From the NCBI GenBank assembly GCA_902494465.1, contig CABUTH010000003.1, forward strand, positions 1 through 29,500: a DNA stretch of 29,500 bases, read 5' to 3'. Position 1 is the first letter of the stretch; the number at the start of each line of letters is the position of its first letter. The notes beneath the pieces were generated by a model that was not told the DNA's origin, ran no database searches, and worked only from the letters and a program-made list of their open reading frames with translations. The stretch comes from an uncultured Collinsella sp. (GTDB lineage: Bacteria; Actinomycetota; Coriobacteriia; Coriobacteriales; Coriobacteriaceae). Below, in pieces: positions 7,262 to 14,284 of this stretch. Made by a program: the position numbers and the translations under genes.

Positions 7262-7681
7262 ACCGACAAACTGCCTTCCATCTATGTGACCAATTCGCTT
7301 TCGGCCTTTAGCCTGCTCGAGGCGCGCGAGGATTGCGAGCTGTGCCTGGTGGGCGGCATGTACCGTCGCCGCACCGCTGCCTTTGTGGGCCCCATGGCCG
7401 AGGATACCCTGCGCGCACTAGGGACTGACACGGCGTTTATCGGTGCCAACGGCATTCTGGACGGCGACGTGTCCACGTCCAACATGGATGAGGGCCGCAT
7501 CCAGCAGCTCGCCTTTAGCAAGGCCGATACGCGCTACCTCATCGCCGACTCCAGCAAGATCGGCAGGCGCGACTTCTACACTTTCTGCCGCCTGGACAGC
7601 CTGGACGCCGTGGTGTGCGAGCCGGGTATTACCGCCGAGGATCGTGCCGCCATCGAGGAACACAAGCGGGTCATCTGCTAG
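7262..7681 (+). pseudogene. truncated second copy of the deoR-type regulator
   Basis: From VTNSLS to the stop, 131 codons align without gaps to the end of the intact regulator (2163-2927), with 12 amino-acid differences (about 91% identity). Similarity also runs a few bases past both stops (CTAGCTA.CGCT) and reappears in TGACGCGCAAAT (about 3015 and 7740). The helix-turn-helix and the first part of the sensor domain are missing. Upstream the frame reads TDKLPSIY and meets a stop at 7235. It has no ribosome site. The frame is intact and most changes are conservative, so it is a fairly recent or recombining remnant. Confidence 0.85.
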
Positions 7682-7788
7682 CTAACGCTGCAGGCGATAC
7701 TTCTGCCCCCTGCCGGCGCGGGGGTACCGCTTTACAATGACGCGCAAATAACTTTGGGCAACAAGGATGAGGCTATTCTAAGATATGA

Positions 7789-9021
7789 CTAGACTCCGTA
7801 TTTCGTCTTTATGTCCATTGAGAATGAATCGTAGTCTTCATAGAGCCCTTCTCTGCTTTCATCCTCGGCGTGGTTTACACGTTCAAGGAGCTTATCCTTT
7901 GGAGCCTCTTTTGTTATTGCGGCCTCGCTATCGGGTATTGCGGCTTGCAAGAATAGTTCTAGAGCATGGACGTCTTTGAGTATGTAGCCCGTCGAACGAC
8001 CCGCTCCTGTTTTTTCGATTGCGCTGCAACTAACAAGCTGACCGAGGGTTCGTTTAACGGTTACCTCGCTGATATCGGGGCAGTTGGACCGGATGTCGGA
8101 TTTCTTAATGACGCCGGGTCTCTGTTGAAATAGAACAGCGATGCGCGCTTGCTTCGACATGGGACGAGTGCTTGATTCAATTAAGGTACGCTGCTCGAGC
8201 TGTCGGTAGGCTGCCAGGGTTGTTCCGAGCATGAAACGGATAAAGGGTACTTCGGTGTTTTGATTTTCATTCCATCCAGTGGAGCTTGCAGCGAGGGCGT
8301 TGTAGTAAAGCGCTTTGTTGTCTTCAATAAGTCGTTCGATGCTGATGTAACGCGCAACGTCGTATCCAGTCTTTTCGAGCAGCAGCGTTGTAAGGAGCCG
8401 GCTCATCCTGCCATTGCCATCGTTGAAGGGATGAATGCTAACAAAATCGAAGATAAAGCGGAGCGATATAAGGAGGGGATCGCAAACTTGGCGAGATAAA
8501 GCATCGTTGAGGGACTGGCAGGCTTCTTTAATAAGTCCCGGGGTTGCTAGAGCCGAAGGGGGCCTAAAGCGCACAAATCGATTACCTTGATCGTCAATGG
8601 AGACGATTTCGTTATCGCTATCTTTCCAATGGCCTCCATACGAGATTGCCGTGTGCGCCATGAGGTCACGATGCAACTGCAGAATGACAGATGGCGTTAC
8701 TGGAATGGAATCGTGTTGCTCGTGAATAAGCGACAGCACATCTCGGTATCCAGCGATTTCTTCCTCTGCGCGGGAACTTGGCTTGGCGGAATACGCCATG
8801 ATCGCTTTGAGTCTTTTTTGGGTGGTAAAAATTCCTTCAAGTCCGTTGGAGGATCGGGTGCTTTGGATCTTAGCCTCCTCCATTAGGGACGATAGAAGCT
8901 CGGGTTTGACTTGACTCAGAGCAAGCTGACGGCCTTTATGCTCGCGTATCGAGAGAAGGAGGTTGGTGATTGGAGTTGCTTCGAGTTCCGCTGGGACTGT
9001 GGTGTAATCGAACTGGCGCAT
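7789..9021 (-). CDS. class II Fic-domain protein with C-terminal winged-helix-like region
   Basis: The 410-residue protein carries the Fic motif HPFNDGNGRMSR (197-208; catalytic His197), typical of enzymes that transfer AMP from ATP to protein hydroxyls. An N-terminal inhibitory motif SxxxEG is present (Ser58, Glu62, Gly63 in SNGLEG), so activity is probably held in check by its own helix. A beta-flap region (about 137-152, IVSIDDQGNRFVRF) precedes the Fic core. Residues about 285-350 (SKQARIAVLFQQ, KKSDIRSN, SEVTVKRTLGQLVS, RSTGYIL) look like a winged helix. AAAGGAG precedes the ATG. The promoter is a large palindrome, which suggests autoregulation. Many such proteins lie in accessory regions and their targets are unknown. 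Confidence 0.92.
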   Translation of the reverse strand: MRQFDYTTVPAELEATPITNLLLSIREHKGRQLALSQVKPELLSSLMEEAKIQSTRSSNGLEGIFTTQKRLKAIMAYSAKPSSRAEEEIAGYRDVLSLIHEQHDSIPVTPSVILQLHRDLMAHTAISYGGHWKDSDNEIVSIDDQGNRFVRFRPPSALATPGLIKEACQSLNDALSRQVCDPLLISLRFIFDFVSIHPFNDGNGRMSRLLTTLLLEKTGYDVARYISIERLIEDNKALYYNALAASSTGWNENQNTEVPFIRFMLGTTLAAYRQLEQRTLIESSTRPMSKQARIAVLFQQRPGVIKKSDIRSNCPDISEVTVKRTLGQLVSCSAIEKTGAGRSTGYILKDVHALELFLQAAIPDSEAAITKEAPKDKLLERVNHAEDESREGLYEDYDSFSMDIKTKYGV

Positions 9022-9029
9022 GCGGCTCC

Positions 9030-9104
9030 TTTCGGTATCACGAACATACTTTCGATATCATAATACCATTAAATGATACCGAAAGTATGTTCGTGATACC
9101 GAAA
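9030..9104. promoter_or_regulatory. large inverted repeat in the fic promoter
   Basis: Two 32-bp arms (9030-9061 and 9073-9104) match at 31 of 32 positions around an 11-bp centre. Each arm contains two copies of a TTTCG(G/A)TATCA unit, giving four half-sites. On the minus strand TATTAT in the centre is a plausible -10, so the repeat covers the promoter and reaches almost to the ribosome site. This fits a cooperative operator. The tail of the Fic protein itself is a candidate binder. Confidence 0.75.
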
Positions 9105-9156
9105 ACTAGAAACCATGCTTCATAACTGCTTGGAAAGTTCGGATTTGACTATCTTA

Positions 9157-9217
9157 TTGTCTTGATCTGTAACAGGTAAGACCGAAAACCCCTGCTAGAT
9201 GTTACAGATTGAGACAA
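9157..9217. repeat. single palindromic repeat unit
   Basis: One unit of the family in array 1: TTGTCTTGATCTGTAAC at the left, GTTACAGATTGAGACAA at the right, and a GACCGAAAA centre. It lies just past the 3' end of the first GH1 gene and its terminator, 50 bp from the fic promoter repeat. Confidence 0.85.
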
Positions 9218-9241
9218 ACGGCCTGCTCGGGCCGAGCCAAA

Positions 9242-9286
9242 ACAAAAAAGGCCGCATACGAACCGGTTTGGGATTCGTATGCGGCC
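9242..9286 (-). terminator. terminator of the EIICB no. 2 / GH1 no. 1 operon
   Basis: Perfect 13-bp arms GGCCGCATACGAA (9250-9262) and TTCGTATGCGGCC (9274-9286) are followed on the minus strand by TTTTTTG. It lies 24 bases past the GH1 stop. Confidence 0.9.
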
Positions 9287-9309
9287 GACAGGGGGGTATG
9301 CGGCAAAAG

Positions 9310-10731
9310 TTAGGCCATGAGCAGGCCGGTCTCCGCGACGTTCTTGTACCAGTACGCACTCGCCTTGGGATAGCGGGCCTGAGTCTCGAAGTCGATGTAG
9401 AACAGGCCGTAGCGCTTGTTATAGCCGTTGGTCCAGGAGAACTGGTCCTGCAGCGACCACACAAAGTAACCGTCGACGTTTACGCCGCCGTCGATCGCCT
9501 TGAGGATCCATGCGAGATGCTGGCGCATGTAGTCGATGCGAGGGGCGTCGTCGATAAAGCCGTCCTCAAAATCGTCCTTATAGCCCATGCCGTTCTCGGT
9601 GATGTAGATCTTCTTGTAGTTGGGGTAATCGTTCTTAATGCGGAGCAGTAGGTCGTACAGGCCCTCGGGATAGATGATCCAGTCCCAATCGGTAGTGGGT
9701 ACGCCTTCGCGCACGCATGACTCGCCCACGCCCTTGAGGAACCAGCGCGAGGAGCCCTTGTCGCCGGTGCCATTGTGGTTGATGTCGTTTTCGCCCTCGG
9801 CGGCACGCAGGAACTGGCACTTGTAGGTGTTGACGCCCAGGCAATCGTTGTAGGGGAGCGCGGCGGTCAGCGCGGCGATGTCCTCGTCGCGAACATCGAG
9901 CTCGCCGCCGGCGATATGGGCCAGCTTGGTCGCAGCCTCCATGGTATCGGCTGCATAGTGGCCGCGGAAGGTGGCGTCGAGTACCCAGCGGTTGTTGATG
10001 ACGTCGGCCATGCGAGCCGCCTCGCAGTCGGCGGCGTTGTTGGGGTCGAGGGGATATTTGGGCTCCAGGTTCTGGACAATGCCGATCTCGCCCTCAAAGC
10101 CGCCCTCATGGAAGGCGACGACAGCCTTGGCGTGGGCCACCATCATGTTGTGCATGAGCTGAAAGGCCTTGTCCAGGCGATACTTCTCGCCGTGCGGCCA
10201 GTTGCCGACGATAAAGCTGCCCTCGGCGGTCGCGGGAATCTCGTTAAACGTGAACCAGTGCTTGACCTCGGTGAACTCGGCAAAGCAGAACTTGGCGTAC
10301 TCGACAAAGGCGTCGATCGTCGTGCGCGTCAGGAAACCCTCGCCGCCGTTCAGGTAAAAGGCCTCGGGCGTATCGAAGTGATCGAGCGTGACATAGGGGA
10401 TAACGCCGGCTTTGTTGCAGGTGGCGAAAAGCTCGTGATAGAAGGCAACACCCTCGGGGTTGATCTCGCCAGTACCGTTGGGGAAGATGCGGCTCCAAGC
10501 GATGGAGACGCGAATACCGTTGATGCCGAAGCGCTGGCACAAGTCGATATCGACCGGATATTTGTTGTAGAAGTCGCTTGCAGGATCGGGGGAGAAGCGA
10601 CCCTGGGCAGCCAGGAAATCGTCCCAGGGTACTTTGCCCTTGCCGTGCGTGCGGGTCTCGCCCTCAACCTGGTAAGCGGCGGTGGCGCCGCCAAACACAA
10701 AGCCGTCGGGGAACTGCATGGGATTGGTCAT
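9310..10731 (-). CDS. lacG: GH1 6-phospho-beta-galactosidase no. 1 (LacG type)
   Basis: The 473-residue cytoplasmic enzyme hydrolyses phosphorylated beta-galactosides such as lactose-6-phosphate. The acid/base Glu164 lies in FTFNE and the nucleophile Glu379 in YITENG. The phosphate pocket is of LacG type: Ser432-Trp433 in FSWTNGYNKRYG with Lys439 and Tyr441. Trp next to the Ser is expected for galactosidases, whereas 6-phospho-beta-glucosidases usually have Ala there. VTLDHFDTP has Asp where the other two copies have His, before the conserved HFD. It is 75 bases downstream of EIICB no. 2 and ends in a terminator. It is closer in sequence to GH1 no. 3 than to no. 2. The natural substrate could be a galactoside other than lactose. 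Confidence 0.9.
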   Translation of the reverse strand: MTNPMQFPDGFVFGGATAAYQVEGETRTHGKGKVPWDDFLAAQGRFSPDPASDFYNKYPVDIDLCQRFGINGIRVSIAWSRIFPNGTGEINPEGVAFYHELFATCNKAGVIPYVTLDHFDTPEAFYLNGGEGFLTRTTIDAFVEYAKFCFAEFTEVKHWFTFNEIPATAEGSFIVGNWPHGEKYRLDKAFQLMHNMMVAHAKAVVAFHEGGFEGEIGIVQNLEPKYPLDPNNAADCEAARMADVINNRWVLDATFRGHYAADTMEAATKLAHIAGGELDVRDEDIAALTAALPYNDCLGVNTYKCQFLRAAEGENDINHNGTGDKGSSRWFLKGVGESCVREGVPTTDWDWIIYPEGLYDLLLRIKNDYPNYKKIYITENGMGYKDDFEDGFIDDAPRIDYMRQHLAWILKAIDGGVNVDGYFVWSLQDQFSWTNGYNKRYGLFYIDFETQARYPKASAYWYKNVAETGLLMA

Positions 10732-10806
10732 GAGTCATCCTTTCTGTGGGATACGAATAGGGAGAGGTGCCCGAACTGGGGATCCGGGCACCAACAGAGG
10801 GAGGAG

Positions 10807-12585
10807 CTAGTCGAGGTTCTCGCGGAGCCACTTGATGGCGCCAGCGGGGTCGCGGGTGAGGTCGATATATTCCTTACCGCGCGGAGCGAGCAGCTTAATG
10901 CCCAAGCGATCGGTGTCGGCCTTCATGTCGTTGTAGTAGCTACGGACCTGCGGGGCAAGCACGATGACGTCGTACTGATCCATGATGGCAGTGTGCTGAC
11001 CATAGGCGCCTGCGGAGGAAGCGATGTTCTCTCCGGTCTGCGCAGCACCTTCCTTGATGGCGTTGGCGAGCATGGCAGAGGTGCCGGCGCCGGCGCACAG
11101 GACGAGGACCTTCAGACCATCGACATCCTTCTTAGCGGATGCGTCGGCGGCGGGCTCGGGCTGATCGGCGACAGGCTTGCTGTCGGCGGCAGCGGCGGTC
11201 GGCTCGACGGAAGCGGTAGCTTGCTCGACAGCGGGCGCAGAGGTGCTGGCGGCGATGGCGGCAGCACCATCGGACTCGAGACCCAGCTCGGCGGCACGCT
11301 CGGCCTCCTGGTCGCAGAGCAGCTTATCGTACGCCTTCAAGAACGGCAGGTAGATGATGGCGTCCAGCAAGATGATGATTGCGACAAACACCAGGGCGAT
11401 AAGCTGGAAGTTCGTGGTGATGAAGATGCCGATGGGGGCAGGGGTAGCCCAAGGCACCACGAAGGAGAAGCCGTTCATGCCCACGTTATCGATAAAGAAC
11501 TTGGCAACACTCACGTTGACGCAGCCGGCGGCAACAAAGGGGATGAGCATGTAGGGGTTAAGGATCATCGGCGCGCCAAAGAGCAGCGGTTCGTTGACGG
11601 CGAAGGCAACAGGAACGATCGAGGCCTTGCCGACGGCTTTGAGCTGCTTGGACTTCATAAAGAGAATCAGCAGAAGCGGCACGATGAACGTGGCGCCGGT
11701 GCCGCCGAACTCACCCACGAGCGACATGTTAAAGGTGAGGGAGTGGGCGGGGTGGCCGCCTGCCAGCAGAACCTGCAGGTTTTCGGCCTGGTTGGCAAGA
11801 CGGATGGGGTCGATGCCCGGCTGGACGATCGAGGGGCCGTGGACGCCGATGAACCAGAAGAACGCGGTGGCTGCCTGAATAAGGATGAGTCCGGGGTAGG
11901 TCTCTGCCGCAGTGAAGAGCGGGGAGAGCAGTTTGATAAGCAGCTCGGAGAACGGAACGCCCATGAGGTTGCGCACGATGACATCGATGATGCCGCAGAT
12001 GATGACGGCACCGCCAAAGGGGATAATGTCGCGGAAGTTCTGAGCGATGGCGCCCGGGACCTCCTTGGGCAGCTTAATGGTCAGATCGCGCGAGACGCAG
12101 AATTTGTAGACCCACACGGTAATGAACGCGGCGATATAGGCCGAGAACAGACCGCGCGTGCCCATGCTGGTGCAATCGAAGACCGAAAGTTCGGAGCCGT
12201 TGAACTTGGTGGTGAACTGCGTGACTGCGAGCAGCAGCATGCTGCACTGGGCGGCAACCATGGTGGAGCCGTCGTTGAGCACCTTGCCGGCGGGCATGCG
12301 ACGGTTCATGGAGGCCGTAAAGTTCTTGGCGGTGGTGCCGGCAACCATGATGCCCATGACGCCCATGGTGAAGTTGTACAGCTTGTTGCACCAGTCGATG
12401 AGCGGCTGGGGCAGCGTGATGCCAACTACGCCAGGAAGGGTGGCAATCAGTAGGAAGATCGAAGAGGTGAGGACGATGGGCATGCACCCAAGGAATCCGT
12501 CCTTAATGGCCTGGAGGTAGATGTTCCTCGAGATCTTCTCAAAGAACGGTTGATGCTTTTCGAGCATCTTTACGATGGCGTCCAT
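10807..12585 (-). CDS. lacE: LacE-type PTS EIICB no. 2
   Basis: The 592-residue permease has an EIIC channel (about 1-425) with substrate His249 in GVHGPS and Glu332 in AVNEPLLFGAPMILNP. An Ala/Pro/Thr-rich linker (about 440-485) leads to a LacE-type EIIB with phosphorylation Cys497 in VLCAGAGTS. The EIIB also has the LacE run MDQYDVIVLAPQVRSYYNDMK. AGGAG sits close before the ATG. It is the first gene of an operon with GH1 no. 1 and diverges from lacI no. 1 across a region with a 24-bp palindromic operator. It needs a separate EIIA; the only one in the window is at 24160. Confidence 0.9.
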   Translation of the reverse strand: MDAIVKMLEKHQPFFEKISRNIYLQAIKDGFLGCMPIVLTSSIFLLIATLPGVVGITLPQPLIDWCNKLYNFTMGVMGIMVAGTTAKNFTASMNRRMPAGKVLNDGSTMVAAQCSMLLLAVTQFTTKFNGSELSVFDCTSMGTRGLFSAYIAAFITVWVYKFCVSRDLTIKLPKEVPGAIAQNFRDIIPFGGAVIICGIIDVIVRNLMGVPFSELLIKLLSPLFTAAETYPGLILIQAATAFFWFIGVHGPSIVQPGIDPIRLANQAENLQVLLAGGHPAHSLTFNMSLVGEFGGTGATFIVPLLLILFMKSKQLKAVGKASIVPVAFAVNEPLLFGAPMILNPYMLIPFVAAGCVNVSVAKFFIDNVGMNGFSFVVPWATPAPIGIFITTNFQLIALVFVAIIILLDAIIYLPFLKAYDKLLCDQEAERAAELGLESDGAAAIAASTSAPAVEQATASVEPTAAAADSKPVADQPEPAADASAKKDVDGLKVLVLCAGAGTSAMLANAIKEGAAQTGENIASSAGAYGQHTAIMDQYDVIVLAPQVRSYYNDMKADTDRLGIKLLAPRGKEYIDLTRDPAGAIKWLRENLD

Positions 12586-12686
12586 AGAGCTCCTTTGCTG
12601 CTCGATGCGCGATACATGTGGATGGAACTGGTCGTCGATGGATGGTCAGGACTGCCCGGAAACCTTCCTGCTTAAGGAAGGCATTG

Positions 12687-12729
12687 CGAAATGACAACGT
12701 TGTCATTTCGTTAATGACAACGTAAGACA
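12687..12729. promoter_or_regulatory. tandem LacI-type operators of cassette 1
   Basis: A perfect 24-bp palindrome (12687-12710, core AAATGACAACGTTGTCATTT) is followed by a half-matching site TGACAACGTAAGACA (12715-12729), centres 23 bp apart. The CG at the centre and T-G-x-x-A-A-C-G half-site are typical of LacI-family operators. They lie between EIICB no. 2 and lacI no. 1. Confidence 0.8.
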
Positions 12730-12755
12730 TTTTTGGAAGAGCAACAAGGATTTAC

Positions 12756-12778
12756 GGGTGAACGGTCGATATTGTCCG
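12756..12778. promoter_or_regulatory. GAACGGT / TCGATATTGT box pair of cassette 1
   Basis: GGGTGAACGGT (12756-12766) runs directly into CGATATTGTCCG. The first half matches the boxes at 5157-5168 and 22818-22829; the second half is a variant of GTTCGATATTGTTC at 17687 and 23978. It lies between the LacI operators and the lacI promoter region (TTGTCA at 12792, TATGCT at 12813). Confidence 0.45.
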
Positions 12779-12860
12779 ATAAACGGCTGATTTGTCAGTC
12801 GGGCAGGTAGTGTATGCTAGAACGCAAAGAACGATCGATAGGGAACCGACTGGAGAAGCA

Positions 12861-13871
12861 GTGGCAACGATGGACAAGAAAAATGTCTCAATGAACGATG
12901 TGGCAGTTGCCGCGGGCGTTTCTCTCAAGACGGTGTCGCGCGTGATCAACGAGCCCGATAGCGTGCGCGAGTCTACACGCGATAAGGTTCATTCGGCCAT
13001 GGAGGCGCTCGGGTTTCGAGCCAACTTTGCCGCGCGTTCGCTCAAGTTGGGCCGTTACGGGTGCATCGGCGTGGTGCTGTTCCACTTGTCGGGCGGCAAC
13101 GTGGACATGATTGACGGTATCGCCGATGCCGCCGAAGAGCGAGGCTTTGCGCTCACGATGATTAAAAAGCGGGCGGGGGAGAAGATGACCCTTGCCGAAG
13201 CGGCACGTAGGATGTCGCAGCTTCCCGTCGACGGCATGATTTTCAACCTGCGTCAGATGGTCGATGACTTTGATACCTTTGAGGCGCCGAAAGACCTCAA
13301 GACGGTGATTATTACGCCGATGGAGCATCCTACCTGCTCCACCGTCAGTGACGATCAAGAGGACGGCGCGCGCATGGCATGCGAGTACTTCTTGAATCAC
13401 GGGCACAAGAACGTGTACTTCGTTTCTGGTAAAAAAGAGTCACTGTCGAGCCAGTGCCGAATGAAAGGCTGGCGAGCGGCGCTCGAGGCGCGGGGCATTG
13501 AGCCGCCTGAGCCTCTACAAGGCGATTGGAATGCGGATAGTGGCTACGCCGCGGGCCTTGTGCTTGCCGATAAGCCCGATTGCACGGCGGTCCTCGCCGC
13601 TAACGACTGCATGGCAAACGGCGTGATGATGGCTCTACGTGACAAAGGGCTCAGTGTGCCCGACGACGTGTCCGTGATTGGCTTCGACGATGAGCTCTAC
13701 AAGACGATTCCCAACTCGATTCTGACGTCGGTGAAGTTTCGCCACCGCGAACTGGGCATCCGTGCGCTTAACGAGGTCGTCGCAGGTCTGGAAGCCCCGA
13801 GCTCCAGAAGCCGTACGCTCGTCTCGGGCGTGTTGGTCGAGCGTTCCAGTGTGAAGGATCTGCGGGCGTAG
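12861..13871 (+). CDS. LacI-family regulator no. 1
   Basis: The 336-residue repressor has an N-terminal LacI helix-turn-helix (VSMNDVAVAAGVSLKTVSRV) with Leu-Lys at the two specificity positions of the recognition helix, a hinge near FAARSLKLGR, and a periplasmic-binding-like sensor domain ending SRTLVSGVLVERSSV. I chose GTG 12861 because GGAG lies five bases upstream; ATG 12870 is the alternative. The longer frame from 12792 would begin inside the promoter. It diverges from the EIICB no. 2/GH1 no. 1 operon and most likely represses it from the 24-bp palindrome. The inducer is probably a galactoside or its phosphate. Array 2 follows its stop. Confidence 0.92.
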   Translation: MATMDKKNVSMNDVAVAAGVSLKTVSRVINEPDSVRESTRDKVHSAMEALGFRANFAARSLKLGRYGCIGVVLFHLSGGNVDMIDGIADAAEERGFALTMIKKRAGEKMTLAEAARRMSQLPVDGMIFNLRQMVDDFDTFEAPKDLKTVIITPMEHPTCSTVSDDQEDGARMACEYFLNHGHKNVYFVSGKKESLSSQCRMKGWRAALEARGIEPPEPLQGDWNADSGYAAGLVLADKPDCTAVLAANDCMANGVMMALRDKGLSVPDDVSVIGFDDELYKTIPNSILTSVKFRHRELGIRALNEVVAGLEAPSSRSRTLVSGVLVERSSVKDLRA

Positions 13872-13887
13872 ACGTGCTCGGCCTGCT

Positions 13888-14186
13888 CGTCTAAATCTGT
13901 AACAGGTGGGACCCGAAAACTCGGCTAGATGTTACAGATTTAGACAATTCGGCCCGGCTTATTCCGTTTGTCTCGATCTGTAACAGTTAGGAGTGAAATG
14001 ACCAGCCAGATGTTACAGATCTAGATTGATTGGATTGACCCATCTGTTTGTCTCGATCTGTAACATCTAAGCGGTCAAAAGCGGTCTACATGTTACAGAT
14101 TGAGATTTTCGGCTTGGCCTGTGCGTTCACCTCGATCTGTAACAGCCAGGACCGAAAAACTCGGCTAGATGTTACAGATTGAGATG
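13888..14186. repeat. palindromic repeat array 2 (four units, 80-bp period)
   Basis: Units start at 13888, 13968, 14048 and 14127, a period of 80, 80 and 79 bp, with spacers of 20-21 bp. Arms are like those of array 1 (TCTCGATCTGTAAC and GTTACAGAT). Centres are ACCCGAAAACTCGG, AGTGAAATGACC, GCGGTCAAAAGCGGTC and ACCGAAAAACTCGG. Spacers alternate between a TTCGG(C/T)xxGGC form and a GGATTGACC form, as in array 1. The array lies in the convergent gap between lacI no. 1 and EIICB no. 3. Confidence 0.92.
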
Positions 14187-14211
14187 AACAGGAGGACGGG
14201 TGCGGTCTAAA

Positions 14212-14254
14212 CAAAATGGCCCGCGCATCACACATCGATGCACGGGCCATTTAT
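14212..14254 (-). terminator. terminator of the GH1 no. 2 / EIICB no. 3 operon
   Basis: Arms AAATGGCCCG (14214-14223) and CGGGCCATTT (14243-14252) with extra pairing inside are followed on the minus strand by TTTTGTTTAG. It lies 31 bases past the EIICB stop. Confidence 0.85.
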
Positions 14255-14284
14255 TGTCTGCGAGCGGCAGGTGGTGTCAGCGTC

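Noticed and set aside
9775..12453. 892-codon open frame on + opposite GH1 no. 1 and EIICB no. 2
   Set aside because: Both minus-strand genes have intact catalytic motifs and ribosome sites; the long + frame is a by-product of GC3 bias, has a low-complexity Gly/Asp/Val/His composition, and spans two genes plus their gap.
12792..12860. Upstream extension of lacI no. 1
   Set aside because: It would start at a TTG inside a plausible promoter (TTGTCA to TATGCT) and adds residues unlike the family; GTG 12861 has a well-spaced GGAG.
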